Source: Erysipelotrichaceae bacterium
GTDB taxonomy: Bacteria; Bacillota_I; Bacilli_A; Erysipelotrichales; Erysipelotrichaceae
Assembly: GCA_027449005.1 (NCBI GenBank)
Contig: DAIDML010000092.1
Coordinates: 1 to 6,622 of the forward strand
Direction: 5' to 3'
DNA length: 6,622 bases
Within the stretch, counting starts at the first letter, position 1. Each line of letters starts with the position of its first letter. Made by a program: the position numbers and the translations under genes. The notes beneath the pieces were generated by a model, which worked only from the letters and a program-made list of their open reading frames with translations, was not told the origin of the DNA and did no database searches. Positions 1 through 5,953 of the stretch are shown here, one piece after another.

Positions 1-801
1 AATGATCATTTGGGTTTGATCAATTCCTACTTCACCACCAAAGTTAGTGGCTTGTGACATGATGGTATATACTCCATTGATGTATAAGAAATACCCAATG
101 ATGAAATAGAAGAGAGGCTTGTTTGCGGTAATCTTCTTAAAAGTAATACCAACACGTTTAAATGAAGATGAAATAACCTTAGGTTGAGCAGGTAAACTGT
201 AGGTTTGCTTAACATTTTTAAGTAAAGGAAGTGTAAGTAATCCCCACCAAAAAGCTGTAATGATGAAAGATATTTGCGTTGCTTGTCCAGTGGTTAATCC
301 AAATGGTGTTGTTAAGATTAAGGCAATCCCTAAAATAAAAGGAACTGTGGATCCCACATACCCCCAAGCATAACCATGGGATGATAAACTATCCATTTTC
401 TCATCAGTAGTCACATCAATAAGCATAGAATCATAGAAGACATTACATGCACTGTAGCCAATACGAGTTAAGATGAATAGAATAAGGAATGCTTGCCACT
501 GGGTTACCACTGCTAATGAAGATGCCCCAGCAAGACCCATGATTAAGAAACCCACAAACAGTTTCTTTTTCATACCATGATAATCCGCAATCGCACCCAA
601 CACTGGAGAAATGAGTGCTAAAGAAAGAACAGCTATTGTGGTTGCAGTAGAAAATAAAGCAGTCACATTGGCTGTATTCACACCTGCAGATTCCGCTAAA
701 GCTCTAAAGTACACTGGAATCGTCGCGGTAACGATGAGAATAAACGCTGAGTTGGCTACATCATAGAGTATCCAACTCAATTCTGACTTATTGAATTTCA
801 T
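1..801 (-). CDS. MFS transporter of the Atg22/UMF1 type (C-terminus beyond window)
   Basis: The reading frame is open from an ATG at 801-799 to the window edge, giving 267 residues and no stop. It is an integral membrane protein of the major facilitator superfamily. The start of the protein carries the pattern SWILYDVANSAF (residues 9-20), which is the hallmark of the Atg22-like/UMF1 branch. Further on there is an MFS loop 2-3 motif (GAIADYHGMKKK, near residues 69-80) and a segment FYDSML followed by SSHGYAWGYVG, also typical of this branch. About seven hydrophobic segments are visible; a full protein would have around 400 residues and 12 helices. The start is supported by an AAAGGAGA ribosome site about ten bases upstream. 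It lies 64 bases downstream of the papain-like gene and may belong to the gntR unit or use its own weak promoter. The yeast namesake exports amino acids from the vacuole; the bacterial substrate is unknown and cannot be read from the sequence. Confidence 0.88.
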   Translation of the reverse strand, partial: MKFNKSELSWILYDVANSAFILIVTATIPVYFRALAESAGVNTANVTALFSTATTIAVLSLALISPVLGAIADYHGMKKKLFVGFLIMGLAGASSLAVVTQWQAFLILFILTRIGYSACNVFYDSMLIDVTTDEKMDSLSSHGYAWGYVGSTVPFILGIALILTTPFGLTTGQATQISFIITAFWWGLLTLPLLKNVKQTYSLPAQPKVISSSFKRVGITFKKITANKPLFYFIIGYFLYINGVYTIMSQATNFGGEVGIDQTQMII

Positions 802-834
802 ACACATCTTCTCCTTTAGTTAAGTGTATCTTAA

Positions 835-864
835 ATCATCTGCTTTTGTGTTAAAATCTGTCAA
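835..864 (-). promoter_or_regulatory. possible promoter for the MFS transporter
   Basis: On the minus strand a perfect -35 hexamer TTGACA (864-859) is followed after 18 bases by GATGAT (840-835), a four-of-six match to TATAAT. Transcription would begin near 828, leaving a leader of about 27 bases containing the AAAGGAGA ribosome site. The -10 element is poor, so read-through from the gntR unit is an equally good explanation; no terminator is seen between the two genes. Confidence 0.35.
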
Positions 865-865
865 C

Positions 866-1402
866 TTATATCTTAGGTCTATACGGATAATCTTTGATTA
901 GCCCTTCATATTCAAGGGTTAAATCCAATAAGTGAATTAAATCTTTCGGACTTGTCCAATATGATTTGATATTTTGATCAATGATTGCAATTTTAATGAA
1001 CAGTTCTGAGATGAATTGTGAACAGAAATAATGATGTTTTCGTTCTACTTTAATGCGGAATGGAATAAAGAATAATCCTAGGAAATTGTAGTGATAAGCA
1101 CTTGATGACATTTCAAAACGTTTTATTTCATCTTTGAGCTGTTGTGCTTGTTCTTCACTGATGGTGGTGGAGTAGACAAGACATGAATTCTTTGAGGAAA
1201 AAGTATATACTCCCTCATACAAACTCTCCTTAACAAATCCACCTATCAATGGATTGTGTGGCTTAATTCTGCCAAATGAATACATTTCTTTAAGTGTGGG
1301 ATCAAAACTGATGCTGGAATGCATATACTTAAAACCACCAAAAAGTCCAAGTATGCGTGATAACCATGTGCCAGTTCGTGAGAATAAAATATAGACTTTC
1401 AT
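866..1402 (-). CDS. circularly permuted papain-like (NlpC/P60 or YiiX-type) protein
   Basis: This 178-residue protein has no signal peptide or clear membrane helix and probably acts in the cytoplasm or at the inner membrane face. It has the layout of the permuted NlpC/P60 (YaeF/YiiX, C92-like) superfamily, in which the catalytic His comes before the Cys. His28 lies in MHSSISF at the start of a strand, a central segment has a helix after ISEEQ (81-96), Cys127 lies in YFCSQFISELF at the start of a helix, and the tail has the familiar SPKDL before a final helix. Members cleave amide or thioester bonds, sometimes on lipids or peptidoglycan fragments; the substrate here is unknown. The gene starts one base after the gntR stop and has an AAGGAG site inside the end of gntR, so the two are translated from one transcript. 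The family assignment rests on motif order, not overall similarity. Confidence 0.72.
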   Translation of the reverse strand: MKVYILFSRTGTWLSRILGLFGGFKYMHSSISFDPTLKEMYSFGRIKPHNPLIGGFVKESLYEGVYTFSSKNSCLVYSTTISEEQAQQLKDEIKRFEMSSSAYHYNFLGLFFIPFRIKVERKHHYFCSQFISELFIKIAIIDQNIKSYWTSPKDLIHLLDLTLEYEGLIKDYPYRPKI

Positions 1403-1403
1403 A

Positions 1404-2048
1404 TTAAGACTCCTTATCTGATACTAAGGAAGATGATAAAAATTGAGTCAAATCATGCATTCTTTCTTTAGGAATGATGACCATCACTTTATCTTTCTCC
1501 AACAGTATCGCATCAGGACCTGGGGAGGTAATCAACTCATTCCCTCGCTTAATCGCAATGATGGTAGCTTGTGTTTTTTGGTATAAGGCTAAGGATTTGA
1601 TGCTTGTATTCACAAAGGTATGATACTTTGATACTGTAAAGTCACTGCGATGAAGAGGATCTGAGAAACCAAATCGATCCATTGCCATCACGAGTTCTTG
1701 CATCACAGTCTCAATTTTCTGATCAATGTTCTTCTTTTGAGCCAATAAATCATGAAGTTCATCCTTAAGTGATTCAACACTCATGAATGCTTTGCGTTGA
1801 TTAAGATAGTTGATGGCATGTTGACCATCTTCAATCACAACCCCTGAATGAGGATGAACTCGCACCACATAGGCCAGTTCTAATAGCTTCAATGCTTTAC
1901 GAATGGTCTCTGAGGAAACATTGTATTCACTCGACATTTTAGTTCTTCCAGAGATTTTACTGCCCACTAAAAGATCCCCACTCACAATACGTGAGGCAAT
2001 ATCAAAGGCAATCTTTTCATAGTTGGAAGGTTGTGAACGTTGCTTCAT
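1404..2048 (-). CDS. GntR-family repressor with TrkA_C (RCK_C) domain, BusR-like
   Basis: The 214-residue protein is a DNA-binding regulator. Residues 8-75 form a GntR winged helix: the recognition region is SKISGRTKMSSEYNVSSETIR (split near 30-50) and the wing is VVRVHPHSGVVIEDG (61-75). Residues about 88-120 are charged and heptad-like, consistent with a coiled coil. Residues about 136-206 match TrkA_C/RCK_C, with the diagnostic stretch TIIAIKRGNELITSPGPDA and then LEKDKVMVIIP. This three-part order is that of BusR, a c-di-AMP-controlled repressor of osmolyte uptake in lactococci and streptococci, so a c-di-AMP ligand is plausible by family but not shown. No osmolyte transporter is adjacent; the gene leads a unit with the papain-like gene. 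ATG 2048 is chosen because an in-frame stop lies two codons upstream and the next Met is inside the helix-turn-helix. No good ribosome site precedes it. The symbol busR is withheld because the target differs. Confidence 0.85.
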   Translation of the reverse strand: MKQRSQPSNYEKIAFDIASRIVSGDLLVGSKISGRTKMSSEYNVSSETIRKALKLLELAYVVRVHPHSGVVIEDGQHAINYLNQRKAFMSVESLKDELHDLLAQKKNIDQKIETVMQELVMAMDRFGFSDPLHRSDFTVSKYHTFVNTSIKSLALYQKTQATIIAIKRGNELITSPGPDAILLEKDKVMVIIPKERMHDLTQFLSSSLVSDKES

Positions 2049-2051
2049 TGC

Positions 2052-2068
2052 TCACATTATATCACATT
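2052..2068 (-). repeat. 7-bp direct repeat, candidate operator of gntR
   Basis: The minus strand reads AATGTGA at 2068-2062 and again at 2058-2052, a spacing of exactly ten bases, which puts both copies on the same face of the helix. The copies flank and overlap the -10 element of the gntR promoter. A bound protein would block initiation, so autoregulation by GntR is a reasonable inference; chance is not excluded at this length. Confidence 0.4.
2056..2064 (-). promoter_or_regulatory. extended -10 promoter of gntR
   Basis: The minus strand reads TGATATAAT (2064-2056): a perfect TATAAT preceded by TG at the extended -10 position. The -35 region is weak (CTTTTG at 17-base spacing) and falls in the T tract of the pepF terminator, so the TG extension probably carries the promoter. 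The last T of the -10 is seven bases before the A of the gntR ATG, so initiation is expected at or one or two bases before the start codon. Confidence 0.65.
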
Positions 2069-2078
2069 AAAACTCAGA

Positions 2079-2103
2079 CAAAAGAAAAAACCTCTAAGAG
2101 GTT
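2079..2103 (-). terminator. intrinsic terminator of the HAD-pepF operon
   Basis: On the minus strand AACCTCT (2103-2097) and AGAGGTT (2095-2089) form a short inverted repeat around a single central base; in RNA about five or six pairs would form with a small loop. It is followed directly by TTTTCTTTTG. The stop codon of pepF (2096-2094) lies inside the hairpin. The short stem is modest but the T-rich tail and position are right. Confidence 0.7.
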
Positions 2104-3857
2104 AATTCAATGAATTTTTGGATATCGTCAACGACCAATTGTAGTGATGCTTCATAGAATGAGACATCCTCACTATCCACTTGGGCCATGGCCGCCACAT
2201 CCTTAATATTATGTTTTCCAGTAGCTTTAAGCAACTCATTGTATTTAGGAACAAAAGATTCCCCTTCCTTAAGATATTGAGCATACAATCCTTTTGAGAA
2301 CAGTAATCCAAATGCATAAGGAAAGTTGTAGAAATTAAGTCCTGCAGAATAATAATGAGGTTTATTCAACCACATATATGGATGAAGTTGATGTTGGTCT
2401 AGTCCATCTCCATAAGCTTCCATTTGAGCATTAAGCATCAGTTCTTGTAGCTGTTTGGAGTCTAATACTTGTTTCTCTCTTGCCTTAAATAAGGATGTTT
2501 CAAACAAGTAACGAGAGTAAATATCCACAATGACTTGGGTCGCATCAGAAATACTGGCTTCAAGAATCGCAATCGCATTTTCTTTATCCGCTTCTTTTAA
2601 TGCTGCATTCACCACGATGGTTTCACAGAAAATGGATGCTGTCTCTGCAATAGGCATTGGATAACGAGAGTTAAGAATGGTTTCATCCTTCAAACAATGA
2701 CCATGATAAGCATGACCAAGTTCATGAGCCAAAGTCGTTAAGTTAGAGAAAGAACCATCAAAGTTAAGCAATACTCGGCTTTGCTTAATTGGATGAAGAT
2801 TGGAACAGAACGCTCCTCCACGTTTACCATTGCGTGGCTCAACATCAATCCAACGATGTTGGATCGCATGTGTCGTAAAGTCTGCTAACTCATCGGAAAA
2901 CGTTCTAAACTGTTTCACCACAAAGTCACTGGCTTGATCATACGTATACGTTAAGGTGTTGGTGTTAATCGGTGCAAACATATCATAGAAAGGCAATGAT
3001 GATTCATGACCCAAAAGTTTCGCCTTATGTTTTAAATAACGTCTAAACTCTGGAAGTGTCTTTTCAATCGCTTTAAGCATCGCTTCAAGTGTTTTCTCAC
3101 TCATTCTTGATTTGATGAGTGTTTCGGATAAAACGCCTTCATAACCTTTAAGTTCATTTAAAGTAAGCACTTCCCCTTTGATCCCATTCAGTGCAGCTGC
3201 TGAACTGTCTTCAATGCGTGCATATGCCTTCATCTCCGCATCATATCCCGCTTTACGCACTGCAGCATCACTGCTGTAAGCCAAGTTTCTTACCGCAGGA
3301 AGCGGTAAGGTTTTAACCCCTTCAGGTAAATTCACTTCCACACTGAGTGTTGAAGTAATTTTGTTTTGTAGGTTACTCCAAGCCGTAGAACCATTGATGC
3401 TCATCTTAGAGATGATTAGTTCTTCTTGTGCTGATAAAACATGATTGGCTTGTTGTTTCATGGTTTCCAACACAAAAGCATGCTCTTTTAAGAGTAATGA
3501 TGAGTTGATTAATTCATCTAGATTGTTGATGGTTTTTAAGCGATGAATAAATGCCACTTGTCCAGTGACTGTTTTGGTTGAGAGAAGTTGAATTTGATTA
3601 AGCGCATTAAGAGCGCTGCTATTAGAAGCATCTGTTGCGGAAGTTAAGGATGCAAATGCGCCTAAGCGAGAAATGAGAGTCGACAGTTTAATGGATTGAT
3701 GAATGTAACTTTCACACACTTCAACATCTGTCAATGTGTCCAATGTGCTAGCCCATTGTTCAAAGGCAGTGATTTCTGTTTTAACCACTTCAAAGTCGTT
3801 AAGAAAGGATGCATCATCTAAACTTGGATATAAATCCGTTAAATCCCAGGTGTTCAT
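2094..3857 (-). CDS. pepF: oligoendopeptidase F (M3B zinc metallopeptidase)
   Basis: This cytoplasmic zinc peptidase of about 587 residues hydrolyses short to medium oligopeptides and helps recycle peptides from uptake or protein turnover. The zinc site is HELGH at residues 378-382, within LAHELGHAYHGH; the third ligand is most likely Glu405 in the following IAETASIFCE. Near the C-terminus, PHYYSAGLNFYNFPYAFG (from residue 500) matches the conserved His/Tyr region lining the M3 active site. The N-terminal part is the helical PepF domain. The length fits the family (about 600). I start at ATG 3857 (protein begins MNTWDLTDLYPS, the usual PepF opening) because it has an AGGA site and lies five bases after the upstream stop. 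A longer in-frame start at 3902 would overlap the HAD gene by 40 bases and add 15 atypical residues. It is cotranscribed with the HAD gene and followed by a terminator. Confidence 0.95.
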   Translation of the reverse strand: MNTWDLTDLYPSLDDASFLNDFEVVKTEITAFEQWASTLDTLTDVEVCESYIHQSIKLSTLISRLGAFASLTSATDASNSSALNALNQIQLLSTKTVTGQVAFIHRLKTINNLDELINSSLLLKEHAFVLETMKQQANHVLSAQEELIISKMSINGSTAWSNLQNKITSTLSVEVNLPEGVKTLPLPAVRNLAYSSDAAVRKAGYDAEMKAYARIEDSSAAALNGIKGEVLTLNELKGYEGVLSETLIKSRMSEKTLEAMLKAIEKTLPEFRRYLKHKAKLLGHESSLPFYDMFAPINTNTLTYTYDQASDFVVKQFRTFSDELADFTTHAIQHRWIDVEPRNGKRGGAFCSNLHPIKQSRVLLNFDGSFSNLTTLAHELGHAYHGHCLKDETILNSRYPMPIAETASIFCETIVVNAALKEADKENAIAILEASISDATQVIVDIYSRYLFETSLFKAREKQVLDSKQLQELMLNAQMEAYGDGLDQHQLHPYMWLNKPHYYSAGLNFYNFPYAFGLLFSKGLYAQYLKEGESFVPKYNELLKATGKHNIKDVAAMAQVDSEDVSFYEASLQLVVDDIQKFIELTS

Positions 3858-3862
3858 TGTGT

Positions 3863-4576
3863 TTATCCTATTGGGGGTAATTGTTGTAAGAAGATCATGC
3901 AATCATGAGCGCTACCTTCATAGGTTGAAGGAAGTGACCCTCTTGAGTTCTCTTTTTTATGATCTAAGACTAAATAGGTTTGTGTCCCTAATTGAGAAAC
4001 AATGGTGTCCTCAAGGGTATCATTGCCAATCATGATGGCTTCATGAGGTTGGACTTGGATGTGATTAAAGATGTCTTGATAATATTTAAGTTGGGGTTTA
4101 CATGATCGAGAGGTTTCAAACGTCGTCACTAAATCAAAGTCATGCATTTCCAAACCAATCCAAGATAAACGTTGTTGGGTTGCGATTCTAGGAAACAAAG
4201 GATTGGTGGCACACACAAGAGCATACCCTTTGTCTTTGAGTTCTTTAAGAACATGTTTCCAACTGTGTGTTGGCTTCATGGCATCTTTAAGTCTTGAGAA
4301 TCCCCCTTTATAAAACGTTTCAAAGCGTTGTGCTGCTTCATGAATACGATGTTCTCCTACTAAAGGAGTAAACGCTTCATAAAACACTTCTTCATTGGTT
4401 CGATCATCGGTGGACATGACCATGGCCGCTGTTGCTTTCCACAATTTCTGCGCAAACTCCTGTGGGTCCATCCAATCTAAGAAATGAGAGGACAATCCTT
4501 TGAAGTAAATCGATTCAAAATCATCCATATCAATTGGGAGCAATGTCCCATCTAAATCAAATAAAATAGCCTTCAT
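3863..4576 (-). CDS. HAD-superfamily hydrolase (phosphatase-like)
   Basis: The 237-residue cytoplasmic protein is a phosphohydrolase of the haloacid dehalogenase superfamily. Motif I is FDLDGTL with nucleophile Asp7 and acid/base Asp9; motif II is CATN with Thr124; motif III is Lys160 in SCKPQ; motif IV is IGNDTLED with Asp186 and Asp190, which hold magnesium. All catalytic residues are present, so it should be active. The region from about 14 to 100 is mostly helical, as in a C1 cap, placing it with the phosphoglycolate phosphatase-like group; the substrate cannot be told from sequence. The ATG at 4576 has a GAGG site about six bases upstream and its own promoter in the divergent region. It heads an operon with pepF, five bases away. 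A functional link between the two is not obvious and may only be shared transcription. Confidence 0.9.
   Translation of the reverse strand: MKAILFDLDGTLLPIDMDDFESIYFKGLSSHFLDWMDPQEFAQKLWKATAAMVMSTDDRTNEEVFYEAFTPLVGEHRIHEAAQRFETFYKGGFSRLKDAMKPTHSWKHVLKELKDKGYALVCATNPLFPRIATQQRLSWIGLEMHDFDLVTTFETSRSCKPQLKYYQDIFNHIQVQPHEAIMIGNDTLEDTIVSQLGTQTYLVLDHKKENSRGSLPSTYEGSAHDCMIFLQQLPPIG
3866..3870 (-). promoter_or_regulatory. ribosome binding site deciding the pepF start
   Basis: TAGGA on the minus strand lies eight bases before ATG 3857 and abuts the stop codon of the upstream HAD gene. It favours the short pepF start over ATG 3902 and suggests translational coupling between the two genes. Confidence 0.6.
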
Positions 4577-4596
4577 GTTTACCTCACTTGTGATGT

Positions 4597-4625
4597 ATTG
4601 TATCTTTTTTTAGTTGCTTTCGCAA
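4597..4625 (-). promoter_or_regulatory. promoter of the HAD-pepF operon
   Basis: On the minus strand TTGCGA (4625-4620, four of six) and TACAAT (4602-4597, five of six) are separated by exactly 17 bases. Initiation would be near 4590, giving a leader of about 14 bases that still contains the GAGG ribosome site. The -35 element and spacer lie within a palindrome (4610-4629), so a protein bound there would block this promoter. Confidence 0.6.
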
Positions 4626-4629
4626 CTAA
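4610..4629. repeat. 8-bp palindrome in the divergent promoter region
   Basis: TTAGTTGC (4610-4617) and GCAACTAA (4622-4629) are a perfect inverted repeat with a four-base centre that reads TTTC on plus and GAAA on minus. A run of seven T bases precedes its left arm on the plus strand (4605-4611, overlapping the arm). It is not a terminator for either neighbour: both flanking genes begin here, and no T tract follows the hairpin in either direction. It overlaps the minus-strand -35 and ends eight bases before the plus-strand -35, so an operator serving one or both promoters is the best reading. Confidence 0.5.
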
Positions 4630-4637
4630 TGTTGTCA

Positions 4638-4665
4638 TTGAATCACAAATTGGGTGGTGTATAAT
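4638..4665 (+). promoter_or_regulatory. promoter of the six-helix gene and zupT
   Basis: TTGAAT (4638-4643, four of six) and a perfect TATAAT (4660-4665) are 16 bases apart. The -10 ends six bases before the ATG at 4672, so the first transcribed base is expected at about the A of the start codon. This excludes the GTG codons at 4654 and 4657 as starts if the promoter is the one in use. Confidence 0.6.
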
Positions 4666-4671
4666 AGGACT

Positions 4672-5937
4672 ATGAAATCACTATCAACCTTCCTAACCAT
4701 GAAGAACTATTCTATCCTTAGCTTGATCTCCATCATCGCTTGGGTTAGTGCTGCACTTCTCCATGTTTTATTTCTTCAAGAAACCTTTTGGTTTAGACTT
4801 CTATTGAGTGTCTCCTTTTTCTTCTGGGCTTTTACCCGCTTTACCTTAGTTTCAGTGATGTCGACTCCTCTTTTTCACCAACGATTGGTTAAGCTTGGTG
4901 GATTAATTTCTCTTGTTTTTACTTTCTTGGTTTGGGTGAATCAATCCTCCATCAGTTTAGACCAGTTAATTGGATTATGGATATTGTCTCATTTAACCCT
5001 TAGGGTCCTTGGTTATCTTCGTCTCAAACAAAACCAATTTAAGATCATGCGCATGTTTGTGTTGGATGTTCTTATCGCATTACCTTATGGTTTAGTCTTG
5101 TTTTTCAATCCCTATCAAAGCGATTTACTCCAATCATGGTTTGTGTTATTATTTATGCTAGGATCAAGTTTCTTGCAAACGTATCGACACCTTGTCATTA
5201 AAAAGATGATAAAGGATCATCAAAATATTCACACAACACGTCTTCATTTACCGTTGTTTTTATCACGAATGCTTCCTTCATTCATGATACATACAGTGAA
5301 TGAATGGCTACTCTCTGATCAAAGAACAATATCTAACTTTGCTTCTATGACACAGTTGACAGAAAGACTTCATGTGTATTTCGTGATGAATGATAAACAA
5401 GAAATCAGACATTCCTATGTATACATAGGATTCAGAGGAAAGATTTATCATGTGATTGTCCTCCCTCGAATCAATGCATTATTTCCTTGGCAAAAACAAG
5501 GTGTTCTCATTACAAGCAGTGAGGAAGAGTTCACTCATCGCTTTGGATTTAAATATAAGCACAAGGTAACACGATTTACACTACTGATTTCTGAGAAACA
5601 TGCTAAAAACATTGAAGAACAACTCACTAAGCTCATGACATTCTCTTCTCCTTATGATATTTCTCTCATCAAGAAGAAAAAAAGCTATCTTCAAAGCAAA
5701 CGCATGTTGTCACAAGGTTGTGAGTTGCGAGCAATTAACTTTGAACCATTCAGAAGTGCACATCCATTGATCCTCTCTGGTGTTAGCTTCTTAAGATTTG
5801 TCTTAAAGACATCACTTTGGAATACACTTCCATTTAAAGGGGTATTAACTCCAAATCTTGTTTATGAAATTTGTGAAGAACAATACACGATGCCTCATTC
5901 CTACGTTGTAGGACGAGTGAACGTTGAAATTGAATAA
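4672..5937 (+). CDS. six-helix membrane protein with soluble C-terminal domain of permuted-papain-like layout
   Basis: I do not recognise this 421-residue protein. Residues about 13-35, 41-61, 74-89, 98-114, 126-145 and 152-168 are hydrophobic helices; basic residues before the first and after the last (YRHLVIKKMIK) put both ends in the cytoplasm. Residues about 195-421 are soluble. Their element order resembles the neighbouring papain-like protein: a His-led strand (RHSYVYIGF, His247), a strand then helix with FTLLISEKHAKNIEEQL, an SPYD segment, a helix entered through LSGVSFLRFV (368 on), and a closing TPNLVYEI. Where the active protein has Cys in FCSQF, this one has Leu/Ser, so an inactive, binding-only fold is suggested; this is inference. 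ATG 4672 is chosen because the promoter -10 ends at 4665; an in-frame GTG at 4654 would lie in the promoter. It precedes zupT by 16 bases without a terminator, so the two are probably cotranscribed. Confidence 0.7.
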   Translation: MKSLSTFLTMKNYSILSLISIIAWVSAALLHVLFLQETFWFRLLLSVSFFFWAFTRFTLVSVMSTPLFHQRLVKLGGLISLVFTFLVWVNQSSISLDQLIGLWILSHLTLRVLGYLRLKQNQFKIMRMFVLDVLIALPYGLVLFFNPYQSDLLQSWFVLLFMLGSSFLQTYRHLVIKKMIKDHQNIHTTRLHLPLFLSRMLPSFMIHTVNEWLLSDQRTISNFASMTQLTERLHVYFVMNDKQEIRHSYVYIGFRGKIYHVIVLPRINALFPWQKQGVLITSSEEEFTHRFGFKYKHKVTRFTLLISEKHAKNIEEQLTKLMTFSSPYDISLIKKKKSYLQSKRMLSQGCELRAINFEPFRSAHPLILSGVSFLRFVLKTSLWNTLPFKGVLTPNLVYEICEEQYTMPHSYVVGRVNVEIE

Positions 5938-5953
5938 TTAGAAAGGTGTTTTT

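Noticed and set aside
2094..2317. Alternative minus-strand frame of 71 codons at the 3' end of pepF.
   Set aside because: It overlaps pepF in another frame, within the conserved M3 C-terminal region, and has no ribosome site worth noting.
3289..3309. Perfect 8-bp inverted repeat (CTTACCGC, five-base loop, GCGGTAAG) followed by GTTTT on the plus strand.
   Set aside because: It lies wholly inside the pepF coding sequence, in a codon-consistent stretch, and no plus-strand gene ends there. Best treated as coincidence.
3858..3902. Upstream extension of pepF to ATG 3902.
   Set aside because: It overlaps the HAD gene by 40 bases, lacks a ribosome site, and adds residues not seen at the typical PepF N-terminus; ATG 3857 has AGGA at good spacing.
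3736..4035. A 99-codon plus-strand open frame across the HAD-pepF junction.
   Set aside because: It is antisense to two clearly conserved genes and its product shows no domain; a shadow frame.
5047..5107. Segment FVLDVLIALP resembling the S3 helix of voltage-gated or cyclic-nucleotide channels.
   Set aside because: No pore loop or selectivity filter, no S4-like arginine ladder, and the remaining helices do not fit a channel; a short chance match.
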